Shown one piece after another: positions 43,959 through 52,260 of a stretch of 64,000 nt of DNA. This DNA is from Saccharopolyspora spinosa NRRL 18395 (GTDB taxonomy: Bacteria > Actinomycetota > Actinomycetes > Mycobacteriales > Pseudonocardiaceae). Both the position numbers and the translations under genes were made by a program. Every line of letters begins with the position of its first letter. The stretch's first letter is position 1. The stretch covers positions 1,202,287 to 1,266,286 of the forward strand of contig NZ_GL877878.1 in NCBI RefSeq assembly GCF_000194155.1, read 5' to 3'. The notes beneath the pieces were generated by a model. That model saw nothing but the letters and a program-made list of their open reading frames with translations, was not told where the DNA came from and did not search any database.

Positions 43959-44834
43959 GTGCTTCGCAGATTCGGCGGTCCGGTCGACAGCAGTCCCCGG
44001 CAACGTCTGGGCCGCAGCAGTTCCCGCCGTCCATGTAGGACTTCGACGTTGCTCGCGGCTGTGATTGCCGCGGCGGGCCTGGCCGGCGGCATCGCCCACG
44101 CCGACCCGGCGCCCACGGCCCCGCGGCTCAATCCCAACGACCCCAACGGCGCTTGGGCGGGCTACAGCGTCGAAGGCTCGCGCGACGCGCAGCCGCGCTA
44201 CCGCCCCGCAGGCGCGGTGTCCGGAATGGACGTCAGCGGTCATCAGGGCGATGTCGACTGGCCGAAGGCCTGGGCCGACGGCGCCCGGTTCGCCTACGTC
44301 AAGGCCACCGAGGGCACCGGGTTCCGCAACGACCGCTTCGGGCAGCAGTACGACGGCTCGCACGCCGTCGGCATGATCCGCGGCTCCTACCACTTCGGCC
44401 TGCCGGACCGCTCCAACGGAGCGGACCAGGCCAACTTTTTCGTCGACAACGGCGGGGCCTGGAGGCACGATGGGCGCACCCTGCCAGGGGCGCTGGACAT
44501 CGAGTACAACCCCTACGGGGAGGCCTGCTACGGCCTGGACCCGGTTGCGATGTCGTGGTGGATCGCCGACTTCAGCAACACGTACCACGCCCGGACCGGG
44601 CGCTTCCCGGTCATCTACACCACCACCAACTGGTGGAACCGCTGCACGGCGTCCAATCCGGACTTCGCGCCGAACAATCCGCTGTGGATCGCCCGCTACG
44701 CCCCCGATATCGGCCCGCTGCCAGCCGGCTGGCACTACCAGACGATCTGGCAGAGCAGCAACAAGGGCTCGTTCCCCGGTGGGCAGGACGTCTTCAACGG
44801 CAGCAACAAGCAGCTCAAGCGATTCACCTCCTGA
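43959..44834 (+). CDS. Secreted GH25 lysozyme
   Basis: 291 residues. A signal peptide (RRPCRTSTLLAAVIAAAGLA, cleavage near AHA-DP at about 48) is followed by a GH25 domain: GMDVSGHQGDVDWPKAWADG with Asp91, VKATEGTGF, and the catalytic pair in ALDIEYNPYG (Asp180, Glu182). It cleaves the peptidoglycan glycan strand outside the cell. GTG 43959 follows GAGGAGG at 8 bases; the longer upstream frame has no such site. It faces the cell-wall LCP gene across a shared terminator. Confidence 0.92.
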   Translation: MLRRFGGPVDSSPRQRLGRSSSRRPCRTSTLLAAVIAAAGLAGGIAHADPAPTAPRLNPNDPNGAWAGYSVEGSRDAQPRYRPAGAVSGMDVSGHQGDVDWPKAWADGARFAYVKATEGTGFRNDRFGQQYDGSHAVGMIRGSYHFGLPDRSNGADQANFFVDNGGAWRHDGRTLPGALDIEYNPYGEACYGLDPVAMSWWIADFSNTYHARTGRFPVIYTTTNWWNRCTASNPDFAPNNPLWIARYAPDIGPLPAGWHYQTIWQSSNKGSFPGGQDVFNGSNKQLKRFTS

Positions 44835-44850
44835 CCGTCCCTCCCAACGG

Positions 44851-44892
44851 CGATGCGGGCCGCTCCGGAATCTTCCGGGGCGGCCCGCATCG
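44851..44892. terminator. Bidirectional hairpin terminator
   Basis: CGATGCGGGCCG pairs with CGGCCCGCATCG, enclosing a second small stem (CCGGA/TCCGG). Confidence 0.85.
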
Positions 44893-44901
44893 TTTCGCGA
44901 T

Positions 44902-46041
44902 CTACTTCGCCACCAGGTCCGGCGGGATGGGTTGGTCGTTGGCGATCGCCTCGAACATCCGCTTGGCGCCGTCGGAGTCCCAGATGATCACCGAGCCGCC
45001 GTCGGAGTCCTTGCCGAAGCGGCCGAACGGCGCGCTGGTGGTGATGCCCTGACCGCTGCTGATGTCGCCCATCGCCAGCCCCAGCGACGCCAGGTGCCAC
45101 AGGTGGTCGCCGTCGTTGACCAGGAACGTCTTGCTGGCCCCGGAGGCCAGCGGGAACAGCCGGAACGGGTTGAGCAGCGTCGCCGGGCTGGTGGCCCTAT
45201 CGACCAGCGCGGCCAGCAGCTTGCGCTGGTTCTCCGCACGCTCCAGGTCACCGCCCTTGAGCGAGTAGCGGGCCCGCACGAAGCCCAGGGCCTGCGGCCC
45301 GTCGAGCTCCTGGCAACCGGCTTGCAGGTGCGCGTTGGCCATCTCGTCGTCCATCGGCTGGTCCAGGCAGATGTCCACGCCGCCGACGGCGTCGACCAGG
45401 TCGGAGAACCCGCCGAAGCCGATCTCCGCGTAGTGGTCGATGTGCACGCCGGTTGCCTGTTCGACGGTCTGCGCCAGCAGCTGCGGCCCACCGAAGGAGA
45501 ACGCCGCGTTGAGCTTCGTCTTGCCGTGCCCCGGGATCGCGACGTACGAGTCGCGGGGCAGGCTGATCAGCGCCGGCTGGCCGCTGCCGCTGGGGATGTG
45601 CACCAGCATCACGGTGTCGGTGCGGCGTCCGGCGGCGTCACCGGCCGACAGTTGCTCCCGCTGCGCCTCGTCGAGGCCTTCGCGGCTGTCGGAGCCGACC
45701 AGCAGCCAGTTGGTACCCCCCGAGTCCGGGGCCTGCCCACCGAAGCCCAGCGCGTCGGTGCGCTGCAGCATGCTGTCGAAGTAGATCACCAACCCGGCCA
45801 GGAGCAGGACCAGCACGACCAGCGTGATACCGATGCGCCGGCCCCACCGCTTCTCCTTGCGGCGCGGCGGCAGCGGCGGTGGCTCGTCCACCGGCCGCCG
45901 AGGGCCGCGGTGCGGAGGCGGTGGTGGTGGTCGCCGTCCTAGCGGCGGCCCGCCTGGGGCCTCTCGGTAGTAGTCGTACCTCTCGCCGCCGCCTTGCGGT
46001 CTCCTGCTCCTCGGCGGTTGCCCCGCCGACCAGTCGCTCAT
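44902..46041 (-). CDS. LytR-CpsA-Psr (LCP) family glycopolymer ligase
   Basis: 379 residues: a Pro/Arg-rich cytoplasmic tail (1-65), one transmembrane helix (about 69-88, IGITLVVLVLLLAGLVIYF), then the LCP catalytic domain with LLVGSDSREG, RTDTVMLVHIP, LISLPRDSYVAIPGHGKTKL and LGFVRARYSLKGGDLERAEN. LCP enzymes attach polyprenyl-linked glycopolymers (arabinogalactan, teichoic acid) to peptidoglycan. ATG 46041 avoids a non-protein-like upstream extension. Confidence 0.93.
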   Translation of the reverse strand: MSDWSAGQPPRSRRPQGGGERYDYYREAPGGPPLGRRPPPPPPHRGPRRPVDEPPPLPPRRKEKRWGRRIGITLVVLVLLLAGLVIYFDSMLQRTDALGFGGQAPDSGGTNWLLVGSDSREGLDEAQREQLSAGDAAGRRTDTVMLVHIPSGSGQPALISLPRDSYVAIPGHGKTKLNAAFSFGGPQLLAQTVEQATGVHIDHYAEIGFGGFSDLVDAVGGVDICLDQPMDDEMANAHLQAGCQELDGPQALGFVRARYSLKGGDLERAENQRKLLAALVDRATSPATLLNPFRLFPLASGASKTFLVNDGDHLWHLASLGLAMGDISSGQGITTSAPFGRFGKDSDGGSVIIWDSDGAKRMFEAIANDQPIPPDLVAK

Positions 46042-46216
46042 GCACACACCTGCGTCGGTTCGATCCGGCCCGCCCCGCACGCGCCGGGTGTGGCGTGAAG
46101 CATTCCAGACGGCCGTGCCGGAAGCACCCACCGCTACCTAACAGTGATCGACCACCACCCGTTTTGACTGGTGGCGGGCGCGAACGCAAGCTCACACCCG
46201 CCACCAGCCGAAATGG

Positions 46217-47473
46217 TCAGCCGTTGACGGCGTCCCGCACCGCCTCCGCCCACAGCCCGACCGCGTCGTCGACCTGCTCGGCGGTGACGATCAGGGGCGG
46301 GATCATCCGAACCACGTTGCCGTGCGGGCCGCAGGTCAGCAGCAGCAGCCCGCGCTCGGCGGCGGCCTGATGTGCCCGGGTGGCCGTCGCGGTGTCCGGC
46401 GTGCCATCGGGCGTGCTGAACTCGTTGCCGACCATCAGGCCCAGCCCGCGCACGTCGCCGATCACCGGGTGCTCGGCGGCGACCTTGCGCAGGCCCTCCT
46501 GCAGCCGGGCGCCCTGTTCGGCGGCGTTCTCGACGAGGTTCTCGTCGCGCACCACGTCGAGCGTGGCCAGCGCCGCCGCGGCGGCCACCGCGTTGCCGCC
46601 GTAGGTGCCGCCCTGCGAGCCTGGCCATGCCTGGCCCATCAGCTCCTCCGGCGCGGCGATGGCCGACAGCGGGAAACCGCTGGCCAACCCCTTGGCGGTG
46701 ATCAGGATGTCGGGCCGGATCCCGGCGTGGTCGTGGCCCCAGAACCGGCCGGTCCGACCGACACCGGTCTGCACCTCGTCGACGATGAGCAGGATTGCGT
46801 GCCGGTCGGCGCGTTCCCGCAGGCCAGCGAGGAACGCCGGCGGTGCGGGCAGGTAGCCGCCCTCGCCGAGCACCGGTTCGATGATGATCGCGGCGGTGTC
46901 GCGCGGGGAGCTGACGGTGACCAGCAACTGGTCGAACTCGGCCAGCGCGGAGCGCACCGCCTCGGCCTCGCTGGTGCGGTGCCGGTAGGCCTCCGGGAAC
47001 GGGGTGAACACCACGCCGGGCATCATCGGGCCGATCCCGGCCCGCACTTTCACCCCGGAGGTGGTCAGCGCGCCCGCGCCCATCGTGCGCCCGTGGAAGC
47101 CACCCTGGAAGGCCACGATGTTCTGCCGCCCGGTGGCCTGGCGAGCCAGCCGCACCGCCGCCTCGACCGCTTCGCTGCCGGAGTTGACGTAGAACAGCCG
47201 GTCCAGGCCGGTCGGCAGCACCTCGCCGAGTCGTTCGGTCAGCCGCAGTAGCGGCCGGTGCATGACGGTCGTGTACTGGCCGTGGATAAGGGTACCCACC
47301 TGGCGCTGGGCCGCCTCGACCACGCGCGGGTGACAGTGTCCCGTGCTGGTGACCCCGATCCCGGCGGTGAAGTCCAGGTATCGGCGATCCTGCTCGTCGT
47401 AGAGGTAGACGCCTTCCCCGCGGGCGGCTAGGACCGGCGTGGCCTGCTTCAGCACCGGCGAGAGCTCAGCCAT
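46217..47473 (-). CDS. Class III aminotransferase (GABA/beta-alanine type)
   Basis: 418 residues, PLP-dependent. Motifs: DFTAGIGVTSTGHCHP, YVNSGSEAVEAAVRLARQ, GGFHGRTMGAGALT, LIVDEVQTGVGRTG (Asp232) and the Schiff-base Lys261 in ITAKGLASGFPLSA. The family moves an omega-amino group to 2-oxoglutarate or pyruvate, giving a semialdehyde. Divergent from a semialdehyde dehydrogenase, the expected next step. The shared 116-bp promoter region holds a GntR operator. ATG 47473 has TTGGAG upstream. Confidence 0.92.
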   Translation of the reverse strand: MAELSPVLKQATPVLAARGEGVYLYDEQDRRYLDFTAGIGVTSTGHCHPRVVEAAQRQVGTLIHGQYTTVMHRPLLRLTERLGEVLPTGLDRLFYVNSGSEAVEAAVRLARQATGRQNIVAFQGGFHGRTMGAGALTTSGVKVRAGIGPMMPGVVFTPFPEAYRHRTSEAEAVRSALAEFDQLLVTVSSPRDTAAIIIEPVLGEGGYLPAPPAFLAGLRERADRHAILLIVDEVQTGVGRTGRFWGHDHAGIRPDILITAKGLASGFPLSAIAAPEELMGQAWPGSQGGTYGGNAVAAAAALATLDVVRDENLVENAAEQGARLQEGLRKVAAEHPVIGDVRGLGLMVGNEFSTPDGTPDTATATRAHQAAAERGLLLLTCGPHGNVVRMIPPLIVTAEQVDDAVGLWAEAVRDAVNG

Positions 47474-47508
47474 GATCGACTCCAAGCTTCAAAGCGTGCA
47501 AAATGTAG

Positions 47509-47522
47509 GATTGTTGACAATC
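47509..47522. promoter_or_regulatory. GntR operator 1 (GATTGTTGACAATC)
   Basis: GATTG and CAATC flank TTGA. The same core occurs at 50672 and 52108, all in front of genes of the same cluster. It lies between the divergent aminotransferase and aldehyde dehydrogenase genes. Confidence 0.7.
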
Positions 47523-47589
47523 TCCGCTGACATGCAACCATCACCGAGCGTCGCTGTCCACCACCGAGGCAGAAGGGTTCGCCGTTGCC

Positions 47590-49071
47590 ATGACAACCTC
47601 AACCGAACAGCACCCCCGAGAGGCAGTCGTCGTCGACGCCGCGCCGAAGCAACTGCTCATCGGCGGCAAATGGCGCAACGCCGACGGGGACCGCAGCTAC
47701 GAGGTCGAAGACCCCTCCACCGGCCGGGCGCTGTGCTCGGTCGCCGACGCCTCCCCACACGACGGGCTGGCCGCGCTGGCGGCCGCAGCCGACGCCCAGC
47801 CCCAGTGGGCCAAGCACCCGCCCCGCGAGCGCGGCGAGATCCTGCGCCGCGCCTTCGAGCTGATCATGCAGCGGCGCGAGGACCTCGCGCTGCTGATGAC
47901 GCTGGAGATGGGCAAACCGCTGGCCGAGTCGCGCGCCGAGGTCACCTACGCGGCTGAATTCTTCCGCTGGTTCTCCGAAGAAGCCGTGCGCATCGGCGGC
48001 GACTACGCGGTGGCACCCAACGGCAGCGGCCGGTTCCTGGTGATGCGCCAGCCGGTCGGACCGGCGCTGCTGATCACCCCGTGGAACTTCCCGATGGCGA
48101 TGGGCACCCGCAAGATCGGCCCGGCCATCGCCGCGGGCTGCACCTCGGTGATCAAGCCGGCGCACCAGACGCCGTTGTCGATGCTGGCTCTTGCCGAGAT
48201 CCTCATCGAAGCCGGGCTGCCAGACGGCGTCCTCAACGTAGTGACCTCGCGCCACGCCGGCGAACTGATGGAACCGATGATCCGCGACGGCCGCGCCCGC
48301 AAGCTGTCGTTCACCGGTTCCACCGCGGTGGGCCGCAAGCTCATCGAGCAGTCCGCCGACCAGGTGCTCAAGGTGTCGCTGGAGCTGGGCGGCAACGCCC
48401 CGTTCATCGTGTTCGACGACGCCGACCTGGACGCCGCGGTCGACGGCGCGATGCTGGCGAAGATGCGCAACATCGGCGAGGCCTGCACGGCGGCCAACCG
48501 GTTCTACGTGCACGCCGACGTCGCCGCAGAGTTCTCCCAGCGGCTGGCCGAGCGGATGAGCGGCCTGCGGGTGGGCCGCGGCGTCACCGACGAGATCCAG
48601 GTGGGGCCGTTGATCGACGGCACCCAGCTGGGCAAGGTCGCCGACCTGGTCGCCGACGCCGTGCGGCTCGGCGCGGAAGTCGTCACCGGCGGCGGCGCGC
48701 GCGACGGTGACGGCTACTTCTACCAGCCGACCGTGCTGACGAATGTGCCGCTGGAGGCCCAGATGGGGCGGGAGGAGATCTTCGGGCCGGTCGCCCCGAT
48801 CACCACCTTCACCGACGAGCAGGCGGTCATCGCCCAGGCCAACGACACCGAGTACGGCCTGGTCAGCTACCTCTACACCCGCGATCTGCAGCGTGGCCTG
48901 CGGGTGTCCGAGGCGCTGGAGAGCGGCATGGTCGGGCTCAACCAGGGCATCGTGTCCAACCCGGCGGCGCCGTTCGGCGGGGTGAAGCACTCCGGCCTCG
49001 GCCGCGAAGGCGGCAAGTTCGGCATCGACGAATTCCTCGAAACGAAGTACCTCGCCGTCGGCGGCCTCTGA
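47590..49071 (+). CDS. Succinate-semialdehyde-type aldehyde dehydrogenase
   Basis: 493 residues. Catalytic residues are intact: Asn166 (TPWNFPMAMGTRKIGPAIAA), Glu265 (SLELGGNAPFIVFDDAD) and Cys299 (GEACTAANRF). The sequence is closest in pattern to NAD(P)-dependent succinate-semialdehyde dehydrogenases. It should oxidise the semialdehyde made by the divergent aminotransferase to the acid. ATG 47590; a GntR operator lies 68 bp upstream. A hairpin terminator follows. Confidence 0.93.
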   Translation: MTTSTEQHPREAVVVDAAPKQLLIGGKWRNADGDRSYEVEDPSTGRALCSVADASPHDGLAALAAAADAQPQWAKHPPRERGEILRRAFELIMQRREDLALLMTLEMGKPLAESRAEVTYAAEFFRWFSEEAVRIGGDYAVAPNGSGRFLVMRQPVGPALLITPWNFPMAMGTRKIGPAIAAGCTSVIKPAHQTPLSMLALAEILIEAGLPDGVLNVVTSRHAGELMEPMIRDGRARKLSFTGSTAVGRKLIEQSADQVLKVSLELGGNAPFIVFDDADLDAAVDGAMLAKMRNIGEACTAANRFYVHADVAAEFSQRLAERMSGLRVGRGVTDEIQVGPLIDGTQLGKVADLVADAVRLGAEVVTGGGARDGDGYFYQPTVLTNVPLEAQMGREEIFGPVAPITTFTDEQAVIAQANDTEYGLVSYLYTRDLQRGLRVSEALESGMVGLNQGIVSNPAAPFGGVKHSGLGREGGKFGIDEFLETKYLAVGGL

Positions 49072-49087
49072 GAAGTTCGCACGAAAG

Positions 49088-49120
49088 GGGCGGGCCCCTC
49101 CGCGGTGGAGGAGCCCGCCC
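49088..49120. terminator. Hairpin terminator between convergent genes
   Basis: GGGCGGGC and GCCCGCCC with a further inner CCTCC/GGAGG stem; one mismatch. Confidence 0.75.
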
Positions 49121-49132
49121 GCTTCTCGGACG

Positions 49133-49846
49133 TCAGCTCGCCATCATGGAGCCGTTGAGGCGGTCCAGGGCATCGTTCATGTGCTCCGTCAGCCGCCCCA
49201 GCAGCAACTGCTCGTCGCCGGCCTCGATCGCGTCGACTAGGCCCTTGTGCTCATCGACCAGCGCCTGCACGTCCGCGTGGTACTTGTCCTGCAGCGCGGT
49301 CAGGCACATCCGCTTCTCCACCAGCAGCGTCTGCGCCATCCGCTGCAACCGGGGGCTGCCCGACACACGCACCAGCGTCTCGTGGAATTCCTGGTCGGCG
49401 TCGGCCAGCTCGATCGAATCGCCCTTCCCGGCCGCCGCGACCATCCGGCTCTGCGCGGCGGTCAGCTCCGCCACCGCCTCCACCCGGTGGTGTCGCACGA
49501 TCTGCTCGCACGCGGCGCGCTCCACCGCCAGGCGGGCCAGGTAGATGTCGTGGACGTCCGCGGCGTCCAACGTCATCACGAACAGCCCGCGGTGCGGTTC
49601 GCTGCGCAGCAGCCCTTCGGCGACCAGCCGCTGCATGGCCTCCCGCAGCGGCCCGCGGCTGACGCCCAGCCGTGCGGCGAGCTCGGCTTCGCCAAGCTGA
49701 CTACCTGGTTGCAGCGACCCGTACATGATCGCCGCCCGCAGCTGGTCGGCCACGATCGCCGCGGTCGACTTGCGCTGCACCGGCTCTAATTCCCCCGGCT
49801 GCGGGTTCTGCTCGTCGGTCCCGAGCACCTGACACCATCCCCTCAT
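49133..49846 (-). CDS. GntR-family (FCD/FadR) regulator of the 46-55 kb cluster
   Basis: 237 residues. The N-terminal winged helix is STAAIVADQLRAAIMYGSLQ, LAARLGVSRGPLREAMQRLV, SEPHRGLFVMTLD. The FCD domain has the metal-site pattern in DADQEFHETLVRVSG and the final helices VDEHKGLVDAIEAGD. It probably represses the cluster by binding the GATTGTTGACAAT sites and releases on binding a pathway acid. ATG 49846 overlaps the stop of the isomerase A gene (ATGA), so it is co-translated with an enzyme it would control. Confidence 0.9.
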   Translation of the reverse strand: MRGWCQVLGTDEQNPQPGELEPVQRKSTAAIVADQLRAAIMYGSLQPGSQLGEAELAARLGVSRGPLREAMQRLVAEGLLRSEPHRGLFVMTLDAADVHDIYLARLAVERAACEQIVRHHRVEAVAELTAAQSRMVAAAGKGDSIELADADQEFHETLVRVSGSPRLQRMAQTLLVEKRMCLTALQDKYHADVQALVDEHKGLVDAIEAGDEQLLLGRLTEHMNDALDRLNGSMMAS

Positions 49847-50592
49847 TCCGGGGAGGCATTGCGCTCCCCTCCTGTTCCCTCGCGGAACAGCGTTCCCAAT
49901 CCGTCGTGCACCGCGCGATCACCGGCTAGCCGCAGCGCTTCCCAAGCACTGACCTGGTTGGCCGTGAGCACCGGCTTGCCCAGCCGGTCCTCCAGATCAC
50001 TCAGCCACGCCGCGGTGTGCAGGGCGGTATCCGGCATCAGCAGCGCATCGGCCCGGTCGTCATCGTTGGCCGCGGCGAACTCCAGCACCTCGCCGCGCTC
50101 GAGAGTGCCGACCTCTGCGGCGGTGATGATGCCCCGGCTGGACAACCGCACCACCTCCAGGCCGGCGGCCTGGAGGAACTCCACGAACTTCGCCGCCACG
50201 TCGTCCGGGTAGGTCGCGGCGACCGCCACCCGCCGCAACCCGAGGCCCGCCGCGGCGTTCACGAACGCGAACGACGTGCTGGAGGTCGGCAAGCCGGTGA
50301 CCGCCTGCAACTTCTCCACCTGCTCGCGAGCACCCCGCCAGCCAAAGACGAAGCTGCCGCTGGTGCACGCCCAGATCACCGACTGCACGCGGTGCTCCAG
50401 CAACTGCCGGGCACCGTCGGCGAGCACGTCGTCCGAACCGATGTCCAGCAGCGCGTCAACCCGGTGCGCGTCCTCGCGCATCAGGGTGTGCACCAGCGGC
50501 AGGCGGATGCCATCGCCGAGCAGTCGTTCGAGGGTGGGGTAGTCGTCTTCGGCGCTGTAGCCGGGGTAGAGAATTCCTGCGGTGTATGACAC
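49843..50592 (-). CDS. Maleate isomerase/Asp-Glu racemase-like enzyme A (single Cys)
   Basis: 249 residues of the maleate cis-trans isomerase/arylmalonate decarboxylase superfamily. The first active-site Cys is Cys76 (VIWACTSGSFVFGW). The second, normally in an SCTNL-type loop, is replaced (LLMPDTALHT, Asp188). LGKPVLTANQVSAWEAL near the end is the family signature. With only one Cys it may be a decarboxylase-like or altered enzyme. GTG 50592 has GGAG 8 bases upstream. First gene of an operon with the GntR gene; operator 2 lies 80 bp upstream. Confidence 0.85.
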   Translation of the reverse strand: MSYTAGILYPGYSAEDDYPTLERLLGDGIRLPLVHTLMREDAHRVDALLDIGSDDVLADGARQLLEHRVQSVIWACTSGSFVFGWRGAREQVEKLQAVTGLPTSSTSFAFVNAAAGLGLRRVAVAATYPDDVAAKFVEFLQAAGLEVVRLSSRGIITAAEVGTLERGEVLEFAAANDDDRADALLMPDTALHTAAWLSDLEDRLGKPVLTANQVSAWEALRLAGDRAVHDGLGTLFREGTGGERNASPE

Positions 50593-50671
50593 CGGGGAGC
50601 TCCGTCCTTCGTCGACATCGGTTTCCGACACCACCGCGGCGGTTCCGGACGCCAACACCGGACGACCGGTC

Positions 50672-50685
50672 GATTGTTGACAATG
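50672..50685. promoter_or_regulatory. GntR operator 2 (GATTGTTGACAATG)
   Basis: Same 13-base core as sites 1 and 3, upstream of the isomerase A - GntR operon; would give autoregulation. Confidence 0.7.
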
Positions 50686-50729
50686 TTACCGCACGAGTCG
50701 CCGCGGCTAACTCAATCTTGATGCGATAG

Positions 50730-51488
50730 TCACGCGGCCGGGGCGTCCACCGCCTGCATCAACCGCTGTTCCGGGGCCACCGCCTGCAGGCCCATCTCGC
50801 GCAGCGCAGCCCAGATCGTGACCTGGTTGGCCGTCAACACCGGCTTGCCCAGCTCCTGCTCCAGCGGCCCAATGATGTCGTAGGTCGGCAGGTTGGTGCA
50901 GCTGATGAACATCGCCTCGGCCTCCGGCCGGTCCGCCGAGCGGACGATGTCCACCACCTGCCGGTAGTTGACCTTCCAGATCTGCCCGAGCAGACCCAGA
51001 CCGACGCTGGTGACCACCTCGATGCCGTGCTCGTCGAGGAAGCCATGCAACCGCTCGGTCACGCTCTCCACGTACGGCGTGGCGATCGATATCCGGCCGA
51101 TGCCCAGCATCTGCAGGGCCTGCACCAGCGCACCGGAGGCGGTGACCGCGGCGGGTGCACCCGCCTGCAGCATCACCTCGACCAGCGACCGCTCGCCGGT
51201 GGCCCCGTTGACGAAGCTGCCGGAGGTGCACGCGTAGGCGACCACCTCCGGCTCCGGGACCAGCAGGTCACGGGTCGCGCCGTGCACCGCCGCCTCGTCG
51301 CTGACCAGACTGGCCTGCTCGACGGTCACCGGCACCGGTACGAACGCCGTGCGCGTCAGGTACAGCGAGACGCCCGCTGGGGTCCACCGCCACAATTCGC
51401 GGTCCAGCGCCAGGTCGAACGGGGCGATCACTCCCACGCCGCGTTGCGGTTCCGGGCCCGATACCGCCCCGAGGAAGTCAGGCGGCAT
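50730..51488 (-). CDS. Maleate isomerase/Asp-Glu racemase-like enzyme B (two Cys)
   Basis: 252 residues, paralogue of enzyme A. Both active-site cysteines are present: Cys87 (VAYACTSGSFVNG) and Cys197 (MFISCTNLPTYDII), followed by LGKPVLTANQVTIWAAL. Two-Cys members isomerise maleate to fumarate or racemise amino acids and hydantoins. ATG 51488 has GGGGGTG upstream and lies 11 bp after the DUF3830 stop, so the two are one operon running from 51994 leftward. Confidence 0.88.
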   Translation of the reverse strand: MPPDFLGAVSGPEPQRGVGVIAPFDLALDRELWRWTPAGVSLYLTRTAFVPVPVTVEQASLVSDEAAVHGATRDLLVPEPEVVAYACTSGSFVNGATGERSLVEVMLQAGAPAAVTASGALVQALQMLGIGRISIATPYVESVTERLHGFLDEHGIEVVTSVGLGLLGQIWKVNYRQVVDIVRSADRPEAEAMFISCTNLPTYDIIGPLEQELGKPVLTANQVTIWAALREMGLQAVAPEQRLMQAVDAPAA

Positions 51489-51499
51489 GTGCACCCCCG

Positions 51500-51994
51500 T
51501 CAACCCTGGTAGCGGTCGTAGCGAAGGGTTTCGCCGACGCTGCCGGAGCGCCACACGTCGTTGCACGCCTCCGCCATCCGGTCCAACCCCTCGACGATGG
51601 TGGCGTAGACATTGCCCGGCACCCAGCCCACGTCGCCGTTGAGCAGCAAGTTGTTGCGTCCGTAGAAGATGGCCAGGTCGATCACGCCAGGCAGTTCGTG
51701 GATGTTCTTCTCCTCCTTGAACTGGCGGTCGAGCATGCCGCCCGGGAAGGAGAAGTACACGACGTCGCCAGGGATCGGAGTGACCGTCGGGTTCTCCTGA
51801 CCCGGCTCCTCGGCCGCGAACCGAGGCACCATCGTGTAGATCTCGTTGCGCGCGTACTTGGCGTGGTGCACCGGCCCGACCTGGGGCAGTGCCTGCCACA
51901 CGGCTTCGCAGGTGCGGGGGGCGTCCTTGTCGAGCAGTTCCGCCACGCAGGACACGCCGCGCTTTTCCAGGGCGATCGACAGGTACCTGGGCAT
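51500..51994 (-). CDS. DUF3830 (cyclophilin-like) protein
   Basis: 164 residues. Family landmarks: LDKDAPRTCEAVWQALPQVG, HHAKYARNEIYTMVP, NPTVTPIPGDVVYFSFPGG, IDLAIFYGRNNLLLNGDVGW and GNVYATIVEGLDRMAE. DUF3830 proteins have a cyclophilin-like beta barrel and are encoded with amidases and Asp/Glu-racemase-type enzymes; their reaction is not established to my knowledge. ATG 51994 was chosen over a TTG at 52012. First gene of the operon with isomerase B; operator 3 lies 114 bp upstream. Confidence 0.88.
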   Translation of the reverse strand: MPRYLSIALEKRGVSCVAELLDKDAPRTCEAVWQALPQVGPVHHAKYARNEIYTMVPRFAAEEPGQENPTVTPIPGDVVYFSFPGGMLDRQFKEEKNIHELPGVIDLAIFYGRNNLLLNGDVGWVPGNVYATIVEGLDRMAEACNDVWRSGSVGETLRYDRYQG

Positions 51995-52107
51995 CGTGAT
52001 CTTCCGTTTCAAGAAGTGGGGACTATTGACTCATCTCCTCCGGTCCCGGCCACCGCCCGGCCCGGCCGGCGAGGTCGGGATTCGCCTCGTCGGCCGAGGG
52101 TACCCGT

Positions 52108-52123
52108 GGATTGTTGACAATCC
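52108..52123. promoter_or_regulatory. GntR operator 3 (GGATTGT-TG-ACAATCC)
   Basis: The most symmetrical of the three sites: 7-bp arms around TG. It lies between the divergent DUF3830 and D-2-hydroxyacid dehydrogenase genes and could control both. Confidence 0.75.
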
Positions 52124-52248
52124 TACGAACGCTTCATAGCGTGTCAATGCCCCAAGCCGAACGCGTTTTCCCGTTCAGCGCGGGGAAACAAACTCTTGAC
52201 CGGCGCGCCCGACGATCATCGCTGCCCGGCCCCGCACGCAACAGCCCC

Positions 52249-52254
52249 TAAGGT
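52249..52254 (+). promoter_or_regulatory. -10 box TAAGGT, leaderless start of the dehydrogenase gene
   Basis: Six bases separate it from ATG 52261, and there is no Shine-Dalgarno. TTGAC at 52196-52200 is too far away to be its -35. Confidence 0.45.
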
Positions 52255-52260
52255 CAGGTC

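Noticed and set aside
46217..49071. A simple GABA shunt (gabT/gabD) separate from the isomerase cluster
   Set aside because: The same GntR operator is present in its promoter and in those of the isomerase operons, so it is more likely part of the larger regulon; a separate role is not excluded.
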